A stretch of 64,000 nt of DNA from Arthrobacter sp. QXT-31 (GTDB lineage: Bacteria > Actinomycetota > Actinomycetes > Actinomycetales > Micrococcaceae). Below are positions 1 to 9,241 of the stretch, one piece after another. Below the pieces are notes generated by a model that was not told where the DNA came from, made no database searches, and saw nothing but the letters and a program-made list of their open reading frames with translations. A program made the translations under genes and the position numbers. Within the stretch, counting starts at the first letter, position 1. Each line of letters starts with the position of its first letter. Location: positions 4,526,001 through 4,590,000 of the forward strand of contig NZ_CP019304.1 of assembly GCF_001969265.1 (NCBI RefSeq). The letters run 5' to 3'.

Positions 1-176
1 TCCAGCTTACGGCTGGCAGAAACGAGCGCAGTAGTAGCAGCTTCCTTGTCAGCGGACTCAACGGCGGTGTTGACGGCGCGGATGGCCGTCTTCAGCTCGG
101 ACTTGACTGCGTTGTTGCGCAGGCGAGCCTTCTCGTTGGTCAGGATGCGCTTCTTCTGGGACTTGATATTTGCCAC
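1..176 (-). CDS. rpsT: 30S ribosomal protein S20 (partial, C-terminus beyond the window edge)
   Basis: S20 is a primary binding protein of the 16S rRNA in the small subunit. The reverse strand from 176 reads [20 protein letters not shown] and continues with the basic, Ala/Lys-rich helical sequence typical of S20. About 58 residues are visible before the window ends. The start is a GTG at 174-176, preceded by AAAGAGAG seven bases upstream. It is transcribed away from lepA. The frame is open and conserved in character, so only the missing 3' end limits the call. Confidence 0.93.
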   Translation of the reverse strand, partial: MANIKSQKKRILTNEKARLRNNAVKSELKTAIRAVNTAVESADKEAATTALVSASRKL

Positions 177-361
177 GTGTGAACTCTCTTTGTAATGCGG
201 AAATGGTCTAGAGGGCTTTCAAGCTGGCCTTGACTGAGCGGCGTGGGGATACCTATGGCGGCCAGCCATCAGTGACCGTCGACCTGCACGGACACACAGC
301 TAAAAATATTAGCAGGTCGGGGCCGTTTCTGCCCATTTACGCCCGGGGCGGCGCGCCGCCC

Positions 362-904
362 TCATTTCCAGCCGCGCAGACGCCGCAACTCGTCCGCCAC
401 CAGCCTAAACTTCTTCCGGTCCAGCACGGCACCCTCCCGCCGGACGTCGGCCGGGTGGATCTGCAGGACGCGGTCCAGCTTCGCCTCGCTGGGCCGGCCC
501 AGCCTGTCCCAGGTTCCGGTGCCGATATCCACGTGGTTGAGCCGGCCGCGAGAACGGCCGTCATGGTCCTTGCTGGTCAGCATCAGGCCCAGCAGATACC
601 GCCCATGACTGCCGACCAGGAGGACCGGCCGGTCCTTGCCGCGGGAATGGTCCTCTTCGAAGGGAACCCACGTCCACACGATCTCACCCGGGTCCGGGCG
701 GCCGTCGGGGGAGGGGGAGTACCGCAGGGTTGCCGTGCCGGTGAAGTCGCCCGGGTATGTCCCGGTGACGCCGGCGGGCAACCGGGATGGGCTTCCGGAC
801 CTGCCCCGGACCTCCGACGGGCGGGCTGCGGGCTTCCTCAGCACGCCCAGGAAGCGAAGGGAAGCACGGACGGCGCCGCCGATGGAGGAGAGGTTCAAAG
901 CCAT
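362..904 (-). CDS. PemK/MazF-family toxin-like protein
   Basis: About 180 residues. The C-terminal two thirds look like the PemK/MazF endoribonuclease fold: a GEIVWTWVPFEE strand, then RPVLLVGSHGRYLLGLMLTSKDHD, which matches the RPVLVV...LTSK core of the family, and a closing helix with LDRKKFRLVADELRRL. The first 60 residues are basic and low in predicted structure, longer than in a plain MazF. No antitoxin gene is visible on either side: rpsT lies downstream and lepA is divergent. I chose the ATG at 904 (MALNLSSIGG); an in-frame start at 946 is possible and neither has a strong ribosome site. Actual toxicity is not shown by the sequence. Confidence 0.72.
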   Translation of the reverse strand: MALNLSSIGGAVRASLRFLGVLRKPAARPSEVRGRSGSPSRLPAGVTGTYPGDFTGTATLRYSPSPDGRPDPGEIVWTWVPFEEDHSRGKDRPVLLVGSHGRYLLGLMLTSKDHDGRSRGRLNHVDIGTGTWDRLGRPSEAKLDRVLQIHPADVRREGAVLDRKKFRLVADELRRLRGWK

Positions 905-1064
905 GCCAGCCACCATACCTGCGCACCGGACCTGCGGGCCGCGCAAAATGTACTGTCAGCGCCCCGGACGTGGGAGACTAGAAGTTCAGATATGCGGCAG
1001 GCAGCAGGATGGCCCGAGTTCAGCCTGAGCAGCGCCGCCAAAATGCCAACAGTAAGGACCCTGC

Positions 1065-2921
1065 GTGTCTCCCATGGCCCGCACCGCCCCGGTGCCCGCC
1101 GCGACAGATCCGGCCATTATTCGGAACTTCTGCATCATCGCGCACATTGACCACGGTAAGTCCACCCTGGCCGACCGCATGCTGCAGTTCACCGGCGTCG
1201 TGCAGCAGCGCGACATGAAGGCCCAGTACCTGGACCGCATGGACATCGAGCGCGAACGCGGCATCACCATCAAGTCCCAGGCTGTGCGCATGCCCTGGGA
1301 ACTCGACGGCGTCAGCTACGCCCTCAACATGATCGACACCCCGGGCCACGTGGACTTCACCTATGAGGTGTCCCGTTCGCTTGCCGCCTGCGAGGGCGCC
1401 ATCCTGCTGGTGGACGCAGCGCAGGGCATCGAGGCCCAGACGCTCGCCAACCTGTACCTGGCGATGGAAAACGACCTCACCATCATCCCGGTCCTCAACA
1501 AGATCGACCTGCCCGCAGCCCAGCCGGAGAAGTACGCAGCCGAACTCGCAGGCCTCATCGGCGGCGACCCCGAGGACGTTCTGCTGGTATCGGGCAAGAC
1601 CGGCGTGGGCGTTGAGGCGCTGCTGGACAAGATCGTGCGCGACCTGCCCGCACCCGTTGGCGACCCGGAAGCCCCCGCCCGGGCCATGATCTTCGACTCC
1701 GTCTACGACACCTACCGTGGCGTGGTCACGTACGTCCGTGTGGTGGACGGCATGCTCCACCCGCGTGAGCGCATCCAGATGATGTCCACCAAGGCCAGCC
1801 ACGAGCTCCTGGAGATCGGCGTCAGCGCCCCGGAACCCACGCCCTCCAAGGGCCTCGGCGTCGGCGAGGTGGGCTATCTCATCACCGGCGTAAAGGACGT
1901 CCGGCAGTCCAAGGTTGGCGACACCGTCACCAACCTGGCCAAGCCCGCCGCCGAATCGCTGGGCGGCTACGAGGACCCGAAGCCCATGGTGTTCTCCGGC
2001 CTCTACCCCCTCGACGGCACCGACTACCCGGTGCTCCGCGACGCCCTGGACAAGCTCAAGCTCAACGACGCGGCCCTGGTCTACGAGCCGGAAACCTCCG
2101 CCGCCCTCGGCTTCGGCTTCCGCGTGGGCTTCCTGGGCCTGCTGCACCTTGAAATCGTCCGTGAGCGGCTGGAGCGCGAGTTCAACCTGGACCTGATCTC
2201 CACTGCGCCAAACGTTGTTTACGAAGTCACGCTGGAGGACAAGAGCCACGTCACCGTGACCAACCCCAGCGAGTTCCCGGCCGGCAAGATCAAAGAGGTC
2301 CAGGAACCCATGGTGGCAGCCACCATCCTGGCGCCCAATGAATTCGTGGGCGCCATCATGGAGCTCTGCCAGGGCCGCCGCGGCCAGATGCGCGGCATGG
2401 ACTACCTGTCCGAGGACCGCGTGGAGCTCCGCTACTGGATCCCGCTGGCCGAGATCGTCTTCGACTTCTTCGACCTGCTCAAGTCCAAGACGCGCGGCTA
2501 CGCCTCGCTGGACTGGAAGGCCGACGGCGAACAGGTCGCCGACCTGGTCAAGGTGGACATCCTGCTTCAGGGCGAACAGGTGGACGCCTTCAGCGCCATC
2601 ACGCACAAGGACAAGGCCTACGCCTACGGTGTGATGATGACCGGCAAGCTGCGCGAGCTCATCCCGCGGCAGCAGTTCGAGGTGCCCATCCAGGCCGCCA
2701 TCGGGTCCCGGATCATCGCCCGCGAGTCCATCCGCGCCATCCGCAAGGACGTGCTGGCCAAGTGCTACGGCGGTGACATCTCCCGTAAGCGCAAACTGCT
2801 GGAGAAGCAGAAGGAAGGCAAGAAGCGCATGAAGATGGTGGGGCGCGTGGAAGTGCCGCAGGAAGCCTTCATCGCAGCCCTGACTACCGACGACTCCTCC
2901 AAGGACAAGGCCAAGAAGTAG
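1065..2921 (+). CDS. lepA: Elongation factor 4 (back-translocating GTPase LepA)
   Basis: A 618-residue translational GTPase that acts on stalled or mis-translocated ribosomes. GTPase motifs are clear: AHIDHGKS (residues 26-33, G1), IDTPGHVDF (G3) and LNKIDLP (G4). The EF-G-like domains follow, and the LepA-specific C-terminus is present ([21 protein letters not shown] then a KKRMK tail). Full length for the family. The GTG at 1065 has AAGGA six bases upstream; the ATG at 1074 would sit too far from that site, so GTG is preferred. hemW follows 36 bases downstream, the standard lepA-hemW order in actinobacteria. Confidence 0.97.
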   Translation: MSPMARTAPVPAATDPAIIRNFCIIAHIDHGKSTLADRMLQFTGVVQQRDMKAQYLDRMDIERERGITIKSQAVRMPWELDGVSYALNMIDTPGHVDFTYEVSRSLAACEGAILLVDAAQGIEAQTLANLYLAMENDLTIIPVLNKIDLPAAQPEKYAAELAGLIGGDPEDVLLVSGKTGVGVEALLDKIVRDLPAPVGDPEAPARAMIFDSVYDTYRGVVTYVRVVDGMLHPRERIQMMSTKASHELLEIGVSAPEPTPSKGLGVGEVGYLITGVKDVRQSKVGDTVTNLAKPAAESLGGYEDPKPMVFSGLYPLDGTDYPVLRDALDKLKLNDAALVYEPETSAALGFGFRVGFLGLLHLEIVRERLEREFNLDLISTAPNVVYEVTLEDKSHVTVTNPSEFPAGKIKEVQEPMVAATILAPNEFVGAIMELCQGRRGQMRGMDYLSEDRVELRYWIPLAEIVFDFFDLLKSKTRGYASLDWKADGEQVADLVKVDILLQGEQVDAFSAITHKDKAYAYGVMMTGKLRELIPRQQFEVPIQAAIGSRIIARESIRAIRKDVLAKCYGGDISRKRKLLEKQKEGKKRMKMVGRVEVPQEAFIAALTTDDSSKDKAKK

Positions 2922-2957
2922 TGATGACCGTGGCCGGAAGCTCCGGAGGCCGCACCC

Positions 2958-4187
2958 ATGCCTAGCGTTCTTCCCCTGGGCGACCCCGCGCCGTCGGACG
3001 GCCTGCTGCCGCCGCAGGCGCTGGAGGGTGCAGCCAGCCGGGCCTTCGGGCTTTATGTGCACATCCCGTTTTGCGCGGTGCGCTGCGGGTACTGCGACTT
3101 CAACACCTACACCGCCACCGAGCTCGGAGGCGGGGCGTCCCAGGATGCCTACGCCTCCACCGCCATCTCGGAAGTGGACTTTGCCGCGCGGGTCCTTGAG
3201 CAGTCGGGCCTGCCGGCCCGGAAGCTGAGCACCGTGTTCTTCGGCGGCGGCACGCCTACGCTGCTCCCTGCCGGGGACCTGGCGCGAATCCTCCGCGCGG
3301 CCATCGACCGCTGGGGCATCGAACCCGGTGCCGAAGTGACCACGGAGGCCAACCCGGACTCGGTCACGCCCGAATCCCTGCAGCTGCTTGCCGATGCGGG
3401 ATTCACTCGCGTGTCTTTCGGCATGCAGTCCGCTGTGCCCCACGTCCTGAAGGTCCTTGACCGGACCCACACCCCCAGCCGCGTCCCGCTCGTGGTGCAG
3501 TGGGCGCGCGACGCCGGCCTCTCGGTCAGCCTGGACCTGATCTACGGCACGCCGGGGGAGTCGATGGAGGACTGGCGCCTCTCGCTTGAGACGGCGCTGT
3601 CCTACCAGCCGGACCACATCAGCGCCTACGCGCTGATCATCGAGGACGGCACCAAGCTCGCCGCCCAGATCCGCCGTGGTGAAGTTCCGGGGATCGACGA
3701 CGACGACCACGCCGACAAGTATGAGCTCGCCGACCGGATGATCACCGGCGCCGGCCTGCACTGGTACGAGGTCAGCAACTGGTCCGCGACGCCGGAGCAG
3801 GCGTGCCGCCACAACCTTGCCTACTGGCGCGGGGATGACTGGTGGGGGATCGGCCCTGGTGCGCACTCACACGTTGGCGGGGTGCGCTGGTGGAATGTCA
3901 AGCACCCCACCGCCTATGCCGGCCGGCTGGGTTCAGGCGTCTCCCCGGCGGCCGGCCGCGAGACGCTCGACGCGGAAACGCGCAGAATCGAAAAGGTGAT
4001 GCTGGAGGCCCGGCTGTCCTCAGGGCTCGATACCGCTGCCCTCTCGCCGTCCGGAAGGAAGGCCGTGGCCGGGCTGATCGCCGACGGCCTGGTGGTACCG
4101 CAGCAGGTTTTCAGGGGCCGCCTGGTCCTGACGCTGAAGGGCCGCCTGTTGGCCGATGCCGTGGTCCGCAGGATCCTGCCCGACTGA
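2958..4187 (+). CDS. hemW: Radical SAM heme chaperone HemW (formerly called oxygen-independent coproporphyrinogen oxidase-like)
   Basis: A 409-residue radical SAM protein. The [4Fe-4S]-binding cysteines are C39, C43 and C46 in PFCAVRCGYCDF, followed by the FFGGGTPTLLP motif and the HemN/HemW-type C-terminal domain. HemW proteins bind heme and pass it to acceptor proteins; they lack coproporphyrinogen oxidase activity. Linkage to lepA is typical and fits HemW rather than HemN. A strong inverted repeat directly downstream probably ends the lepA-hemW transcript. Confidence 0.93.
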   Translation: MPSVLPLGDPAPSDGLLPPQALEGAASRAFGLYVHIPFCAVRCGYCDFNTYTATELGGGASQDAYASTAISEVDFAARVLEQSGLPARKLSTVFFGGGTPTLLPAGDLARILRAAIDRWGIEPGAEVTTEANPDSVTPESLQLLADAGFTRVSFGMQSAVPHVLKVLDRTHTPSRVPLVVQWARDAGLSVSLDLIYGTPGESMEDWRLSLETALSYQPDHISAYALIIEDGTKLAAQIRRGEVPGIDDDDHADKYELADRMITGAGLHWYEVSNWSATPEQACRHNLAYWRGDDWWGIGPGAHSHVGGVRWWNVKHPTAYAGRLGSGVSPAAGRETLDAETRRIEKVMLEARLSSGLDTAALSPSGRKAVAGLIADGLVVPQQVFRGRLVLTLKGRLLADAVVRRILPD

Positions 4188-4194
4188 ACTTGCA

Positions 4195-4266
4195 AAACCA
4201 ACGCGAGGTCAGATACCGCCCCGATCCTTCGAGGATATTGGGCAGTATCTGACCTCGCGTTGTTTT
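4195..4266. terminator. Long inverted repeat, probable bidirectional terminator
   Basis: Arms 4199-4216 and 4245-4262 pair perfectly (CAACGCGAGGTCAGATAC and its complement). After one mismatch, inner pairing continues at 4218-4221 with 4240-4243, and A/T flanks at 4195-4197 pair with 4264-4266. A-tract and T-tract flanks fit a Rho-independent terminator in both directions. It lies between the convergent ends of hemW and the DUF4870 gene. Confidence 0.85.
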
Positions 4267-4276
4267 GGTGAGCTCG

Positions 4277-4696
4277 TTACTTAATCCAGCGGAGGTTGTA
4301 CTGGTACCGGTGCGGCTGGCCCTTGTTGACGTGGACGCCGGCGGACACCGCGAAACACGTCAGCGCAATCCAAATGAGCGTGGCGAGGACCGCGAACAGG
4401 TTTCCGACGACGGGAAGCAGCACCAGCAGGTTCGCCACGAACGCCGCGATTGTCGGCGGCAGGGTGAAGTTGAGCGCTTCCTTGGACTCCTGCGCAGTGA
4501 AGGGACCGCGGTCGCGGAAGATGAGGTAGATCAGCAGGGCCGGAACACACCCGAGGATGCCGCCGAAGTGCGCCAGGGTGGCCCACTGCCGGTCCTCGCT
4601 GGCCGTCAGCGGAAGCGCGTTGGCCGGAACGCCATGGTACTGGGGCAGGTCCTGGCCGGACTGGGTGTCCCTGCGGTCGCGAGCGTCTTCTGCCAC
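4277..4696 (-). CDS. DUF4870 domain-containing small membrane protein
   Basis: 139 residues. After a polar N-terminus of about 35 residues come the hallmark ATLAHFGGILG segment, a PALLIYLIFRDRGPF turn, ESKEALNF and two further hydrophobic helices (about residues 80-125), which is the DUF4870 pattern. It is probably an inner-membrane protein with three to four helices; no biochemical role is established. The start is GTG at 4694-4696 with AAGGAAG five bases upstream. It converges on hemW across the 4195-4266 stem-loop. Confidence 0.85.
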   Translation of the reverse strand: MAEDARDRRDTQSGQDLPQYHGVPANALPLTASEDRQWATLAHFGGILGCVPALLIYLIFRDRGPFTAQESKEALNFTLPPTIAAFVANLLVLLPVVGNLFAVLATLIWIALTCFAVSAGVHVNKGQPHRYQYNLRWIK

Positions 4697-4846
4697 GGTG
4701 TCTTCCTTTAGCTTGCGTTGGTGCGATCGTGCTTTTTGTGCGGTGCGTGTGGCGCCGGGCCGCAGTGCGGTGACGCCGTACCAAGGATACCGGGCCGTAG
4801 GGGCAACCGTGGGCTCAACGCTGAAACACGGGGAATGGCCGTGGAA

Positions 4847-5701
4847 CTAGGGCACCGTCAGGAAGTCGATGACCTCTTCCACCCGGCCCAGCAGGGCGGG
4901 CTCGAGGTCGGCGTATGTCCGCACCGCGCCGAGGAGCTTCTGCCAGCCGAGGCCAATGTCCTCCTTGGTCTCGTGCGGCCAGCCGAAGGCGGTGAGGATC
5001 CCCGTTTTCCAGTCTGTGCCGCGGGGCACTACGGGCCACTGCGGAATTCCCAGCACCGACGGCCGGATCGCCTGCCACACATCCACATACGGGTGGCCCA
5101 CGATCAGCACATTCCCGTCGGCGCCGGGGGACGCCATCACGGCGTCGGCAATTCGGGACTCCTTGGAGTCGGGGACCAGGTGGTCCACCAGAACCCCCAG
5201 CCGGCGGCCGGGACCGGGCCGGAAATCGGCAACCGCTGCCGCCAGGTCATCGATGCCGTGCAGGGGCTCGACGACGATGCCCTCCACCCGGAGGTCGTCG
5301 CCCCAGACTTTTTCCACGAGCTCGGCATCATGCTTGCCTTCAACCCAGATGCGGCTGGCCTTGGCCACCTGGGCGCGCTGCCCCTCCACGCGCACCGAGC
5401 CCGACGCCGTCCGTGTGGCCGTGGCGGACCCGGCGGCTTTCGCCTTGGGAGCCGGCGGCATCAGTCGGATCGGCTGTCCCTCGAGGAGGAATCCGAAGCC
5501 AAGCTTGAAGGACCGGGACTTGCCGCGGCGGTCTTCGAGCGCCACCACGTGCATGCCGCCGGACTTCTCCACCCGGGTCACGGCGCCCACCCAGCCGGAC
5601 TGGGCGTCCTCGAGCACCATCCCGCGCTCCACCGGTACCTCGGGCAGGCTGTTCTTGGCGGGAGCTGCAATCTCCTGCGGGCCCCAGTTCTGGTACTGCA
5701 T
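4847..5701 (-). CDS. DUF3097 family protein
   Basis: 284 residues, an actinobacteria-specific family of unknown function. Visible features are an N-terminal segment with VERGMVLEDAQSGWVGAV (a small barrel-like stretch), GFLLEGQPIRL, and a C-terminal Toprim-like part with IWVEGKHDAELVEKVWGDDLRVEG followed by LGVLVDHLVPDSKESRI and NVLIVGHPYVDVWQA. The EGKHDAEL and DHLVP(D)S spacing resembles the acidic motifs of Toprim domains, so nucleic-acid work is possible but inferred. ATG at 5701. It is divergent from hrcA. Confidence 0.85.
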   Translation of the reverse strand: MQYQNWGPQEIAAPAKNSLPEVPVERGMVLEDAQSGWVGAVTRVEKSGGMHVVALEDRRGKSRSFKLGFGFLLEGQPIRLMPPAPKAKAAGSATATRTASGSVRVEGQRAQVAKASRIWVEGKHDAELVEKVWGDDLRVEGIVVEPLHGIDDLAAAVADFRPGPGRRLGVLVDHLVPDSKESRIADAVMASPGADGNVLIVGHPYVDVWQAIRPSVLGIPQWPVVPRGTDWKTGILTAFGWPHETKEDIGLGWQKLLGAVRTYADLEPALLGRVEEVIDFLTVP

Positions 5702-5837
5702 TCATTCACCGCTTTGCAATAGGAGTCTGCATGGAAAAGAGCCGCTCCGGCAGCGTGCATGCCGCCGGGGGCAGGCGCCCGGATTTTCGCCCGGAGCGGT
5801 ACCAATGCTAACAACGGGGCGACTCATATTAGACTTG

Positions 5838-5864
5838 TTAGCACTTAGGCATGTCGAGTGCTAA
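5838..5864 (+). promoter_or_regulatory. CIRCE operator for HrcA
   Basis: TTAGCACTT - nine bases - GAGTGCTAA, the 9-9-9 CIRCE inverted repeat with one mismatch from the TTAGCACTC-N9-GAGTGCTAA consensus. It sits 60 bases ahead of the hrcA start, so HrcA should repress its own gene and the dnaJ behind it until heat shock titrates its GroE-dependent activity. Confidence 0.93.
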
Positions 5865-5923
5865 CCATGGCGTTTACGGGCGGGATCAGGCCCGGCGCGG
5901 ATAAGGCCAAAAGGAGGTGGACT

Positions 5924-6937
5924 GTGAGCGAACCACGGAAGCTTGAGGTGCTGCGCGCCATCGTGGAGGACTATGTCCATTCCCGCGAACCCGTCGGCTC
6001 CAAGGCGCTGGTGGAACGGCATCATCTGGGCGTTTCCAGCGCCACCATCCGCAATGACATGGCGGCACTGGAGGACGAGGGCCTCATCACGGCCCCGCAC
6101 ACCAGCGCAGGCAGGATTCCCACGGACAAGGGTTACCGCCTGTTCGTGGACCAGATCTCGGCGGTCAAACCTCTCTCTCCGGCGGAGAAGCGAGCCATCC
6201 AGACGCTGCTCGAGGGATCCGAGGACCTCGACGACGTCCTGGACCGGACGGCGAGGCTTCTGTCCCAGCTGACCAACCAGGTCGCCGTCGTGCAGTACCC
6301 GCACCTCAGCCGTGCCGTGGTCCGGCACATTGAATTCGTGCTCCTGGCGCCGCGCAAGGTGCTGATCGTACTGATTGCCGATTCCGGCAAGGTGGACCAG
6401 CGCGTTGTCGACGCCGGGCAGGACCTGTCAGACGACACAATCGCCGCCCTCCGAACCCGCTTCCTGACTGGCGTGGCCGGAACACCGGTGGCCATCCTGC
6501 CCCAGCACCTGGCCGCCGTCGTGGCCGGCTGCGCGCCGGCGGAACGCCCCGCGGCCATGGCCCTCGCGAAGGGACTGGAAGGCCTCGCCCACAACAGCCG
6601 CGAAGACCGCATGGTCATGGCAGGGACCGCCAACCTCGCGCGGTCCAACGTGGATTTCCCGCTCAGCATCGGACCAGTCCTGGAGGCCCTCGAGGAGCAG
6701 GTGGTGATGCTGCGGCTCCTGAGCGACATGGCGCAGGACCCGCGGGGAGTGGCCGTCAGCATCGGCCGCGAAAACCCCTACGACGGGCTGGCCGAGGCGT
6801 CGGTCGTGGCCACCGGCTACGGCCCTGACGCTACCGCCAAGGTGGGCATCCTCGGCCCCACCCGGATGGACTATCCCACCACCATGGCCGCCGTGCGCGC
6901 GGTGGCCCGCTACCTTTCGAGGATTCTGGGACCGTGA
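5924..6937 (+). CDS. hrcA: Heat-inducible transcription repressor HrcA
   Basis: 337 residues. An N-terminal winged helix ([21 protein letters not shown], then [18 protein letters not shown]) is followed by the HrcA-type dimerisation and GAF-like domains ending in [22 protein letters not shown], a diagnostic motif. GTG at 5924 is chosen because AGGAGG stands at 5912-5917 and homologues begin with the SEPRKLEVL segment; longer upstream frames would place the operator inside the gene. The CIRCE element is directly upstream. dnaJ follows 58 bases later. Confidence 0.96.
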   Translation: MSEPRKLEVLRAIVEDYVHSREPVGSKALVERHHLGVSSATIRNDMAALEDEGLITAPHTSAGRIPTDKGYRLFVDQISAVKPLSPAEKRAIQTLLEGSEDLDDVLDRTARLLSQLTNQVAVVQYPHLSRAVVRHIEFVLLAPRKVLIVLIADSGKVDQRVVDAGQDLSDDTIAALRTRFLTGVAGTPVAILPQHLAAVVAGCAPAERPAAMALAKGLEGLAHNSREDRMVMAGTANLARSNVDFPLSIGPVLEALEEQVVMLRLLSDMAQDPRGVAVSIGRENPYDGLAEASVVATGYGPDATAKVGILGPTRMDYPTTMAAVRAVARYLSRILGP

Positions 6938-6995
6938 CCGGACGCCCCGGACATCCTCTGACCACAGGCAGTACAACCAGGAAGAGATACGAACT

Positions 6996-8123
6996 TTGAG
7001 CAGCCACTACGACGTTCTTGGAGTCTCCCCGGAAGCCACCGGCGAAGAGATCAAAAAGGCCTACCGCAAGCTGGCCCGCTCCCTTCACCCGGACGTCAAC
7101 CCGGGCGAAGAGGCCGCGGAACGGTTCAAGGCCGTAACCCACGCCTATGAGGTGCTGTCCGATCCGCAGAAGCGCAGGGTCTACGACACCACCGGCAACG
7201 AGAATGGCACCGACAACGGCTTCGGCGGCGGCGGCTACGCCGGGCAGGGCTTCGCGTTTCAGGACATCTTCGACACCTTCTTCGGCGCCGGCGGCACTAC
7301 CGGACCTGCGTCCCGCGTCCGCCGCGGCCAGGACGCGCTCATCAGTGTCCGGATCGAGCTGCGCGACGCCGTCTTCGGCGTCAACAAGAAGCTGGAAGTG
7401 GACACGGCCGTCACCTGCCCCACGTGTGAAGGGTCCTGCTGCCAGCCGGGCACGCATCCGGAACGCTGCGACATCTGCGGCGGCAGCGGCCAGGTCCAGC
7501 GGGCAGTCCGCTCCATCCTGGGCCAGGTCATGACCGCCGCACCCTGCGGTTCCTGCGAGGGCTTCGGCACAGTCATCAAGGACCCCTGCAACGAGTGCAG
7601 CGGCCAGGGCCGCATCCGCAGCCGACGCTCCCTGACCATCAAGGTCCCCGCCGGCGTGGCCACCGGAACACGGATCCAGCTCTCGGGACAGGGCGAGGCC
7701 GGCCCCGCGGGCGGACCGTCCGGTGACCTCTACGTGGAAATCCGCGTCAACAATGACTCCACCTACGTCCGCGAGGGCGACGACCTGCACGCAACCCTGA
7801 ACATCCCCATGACTGCTGCCGCCCTCGGCACGGAACTGAGCCTGGAGACCTTCGACGGGAAGCAGGAGATCGATGTCAAGGCGGGCACCCAGTCCGGCGA
7901 GATCATCACGCTCCGAGGCCTTGGCGTCACCCACCTGCGCGGCTACGGCCGCGGCGACCTCAAGGTCCACCTGCAGGTGGAAACGCCGTCCAAGCTCGAC
8001 CCCGCGCAGGAAGACCTGCTCCGGCAGCTGGCCAAGCTCCGCGGTGAACAGTTCTCCGAGGGCAAGCTCGCGGCGAGCGGCGGCGTCTTCGCCAAGCTGC
8101 GGGACCGCCTCGGTAACCTGTAG
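6996..8123 (+). CDS. dnaJ: Chaperone protein DnaJ (DnaJ2 type, linked to hrcA)
   Basis: 375 residues, co-chaperone of DnaK. J domain with HPD at residues 31-33, a Gly/Phe-rich linker (about 68-90), four zinc-binding CxxCxGx(G/C) repeats, and the two C-terminal substrate domains. The first zinc repeat reads CPTCEGSC, with Cys in place of the usual last Gly. The start is TTG at 6996 behind GGAAGAG. Its position directly after hrcA marks it as the second, HrcA-controlled dnaJ of actinobacteria; the dnaK-grpE-linked copy would lie elsewhere. rsmE starts two bases after its stop. Confidence 0.95.
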   Translation: MSSHYDVLGVSPEATGEEIKKAYRKLARSLHPDVNPGEEAAERFKAVTHAYEVLSDPQKRRVYDTTGNENGTDNGFGGGGYAGQGFAFQDIFDTFFGAGGTTGPASRVRRGQDALISVRIELRDAVFGVNKKLEVDTAVTCPTCEGSCCQPGTHPERCDICGGSGQVQRAVRSILGQVMTAAPCGSCEGFGTVIKDPCNECSGQGRIRSRRSLTIKVPAGVATGTRIQLSGQGEAGPAGGPSGDLYVEIRVNNDSTYVREGDDLHATLNIPMTAAALGTELSLETFDGKQEIDVKAGTQSGEIITLRGLGVTHLRGYGRGDLKVHLQVETPSKLDPAQEDLLRQLAKLRGEQFSEGKLAASGGVFAKLRDRLGNL

Positions 8124-8125
8124 CG

Positions 8126-8911
8126 GTGAGCAACCCCGTATTCTTCACCCCGGCCGGCACGCTGGACAGCACCGCTCCCGGTTCCCTGTTCATCCTCGAC
8201 GGCGCCGAGGCCCGGCACGCCGTTACGGTCAAACGGCTGGCGGTGGGGGAGCAGGTGGACATTGCCGACGGTGCCGGCAGGCGCATCACCGGGACGGTCA
8301 CCGAAGCCGCCCCCGCCGAACTGACTGTCGAATGCACGTCCGTCAGCATGGAGCAGCGGCCGGACGTCCGGCTGGTCCTCGTGCAGGCACTCGCCAAGGG
8401 CGACCGCGATGAGTTGGCGATCGAAACCGCCACCGAACTCGGCATCGACGCGGTGATCCCCTGGCAGTCGGAACGCTCCATCGTCAGGTGGAAGGGTGAC
8501 CGGGCAGCCAAGGCCCATGGCAAATGGCAGTCCGCCGTAACGGCCGCCGCCAAGCAGGCGCGCCGCGCCTGGATCCCCGAGGTGCGTCCCGCCGTCGACA
8601 CCCCGGCCCTGGCCAAAGAGGTGGCAGGCGCGGGTCTTGCCGTCATTCTGCACGAGGACGCGGTCACGCCGCTGCGGCAGGTCCTCGCCAATTGGTACGG
8701 CAAGTGGTCGGAGGAACACCAGGGGGCGGGAGCGGACGCCACCGAGATCCTCCTCGTCGTCGGCCCCGAAGGGGGCATCGGCCCCCGCGAGGTCACCCGG
8801 CTGTGCAGCGCGGGTGCGGTCACGGCGCTGCTGGGACCGCATGTGCTGCGGTCATCGACCGCCGGACCGGCCGGCGTCGTGGTTGCCAGCGACGTCCTCG
8901 GACGCTGGTAG
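8126..8911 (+). CDS. rsmE: 16S rRNA (uracil(1498)-N(3))-methyltransferase
   Basis: 261 residues, SPOUT-class enzyme that methylates U1498 in the decoding region. An N-terminal PUA-like part (ILDGAEARHAVTVKRLAVGEQVDIADG) is followed by the knot domain with LVQALAKGDRDELAIETATELGID, IPWQSERSIVRW and the cofactor motif LLVVGPEGGIGPREV, ending in GPHVLRSSTAG. Starts with GTG two bases after the dnaJ stop, so it is translationally coupled. The hrcA-dnaJ-rsmE order is widely conserved. Confidence 0.95.
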   Translation: MSNPVFFTPAGTLDSTAPGSLFILDGAEARHAVTVKRLAVGEQVDIADGAGRRITGTVTEAAPAELTVECTSVSMEQRPDVRLVLVQALAKGDRDELAIETATELGIDAVIPWQSERSIVRWKGDRAAKAHGKWQSAVTAAAKQARRAWIPEVRPAVDTPALAKEVAGAGLAVILHEDAVTPLRQVLANWYGKWSEEHQGAGADATEILLVVGPEGGIGPREVTRLCSAGAVTALLGPHVLRSSTAGPAGVVVASDVLGRW

Positions 8912-8969
8912 CCCGCAGCTCCACCTGCGCCCTGGGGCAGCCGAGGCGGTGTCAGGTGAAGAGGCGCCC

Positions 8970-9128
8970 TCAGATGAAGGGGTAGACCGGGAACACGTCC
9001 CGTTCACCTGTCCCTGCAGTCGCAGGAACCTTCGGCTGCCCGGTCGCCGGATGGCCGCTGTCAAGATCGGGCAGGTCGAAGCCGGGAAGCGGTGCCTGCC
9101 TGTCGTCCACGAGTTTGATGTTCGTCAC
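8970..9128 (-). CDS. Possible 52-residue small protein of unknown function
   Basis: A reverse-strand frame starting with GTG at 9128 (TNIKLVDDRQAPLPGFDLPD at the N-terminus, FPVYPFI at the end). Its best support is a perfect AGGAGG at 9143-9148, eleven bases before the GTG; an alternative frame start lies at 9167, upstream of that site. Third codon positions are mostly G or C, as in neighbouring genes. It fills an otherwise empty gap between the rsmE end and the lipoprotein gene. I do not recognise it: Pro/Asp-rich, no membrane segment, no cysteine. Confidence 0.42.
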   Translation of the reverse strand: MTNIKLVDDRQAPLPGFDLPDLDSGHPATGQPKVPATAGTGERDVFPVYPFI

Positions 9129-9241
9129 TGCGCCTTGCACCTCCTGTAGGTTTTCGCCCATTCTCACCGCGGCCGATCAAGGACAGATCGGGCTTGCCGC
9201 AAGGTTGGATCAAAAAATCACACGGGTCAGGCGGAGAGCTG

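Noticed and set aside
203..215. TGGTCTAGA-like partial dre site upstream of rpsT
   Set aside because: Only about half of the dre palindrome matches, and control of S20 by a sugar regulator makes little sense.
1020..3866. 948-residue open frame on the reverse strand
   Set aside because: It lies opposite lepA and hemW, both certain genes. Its His/Val/Gly/Leu-rich composition is the usual shadow of GC-rich third positions on the other strand.
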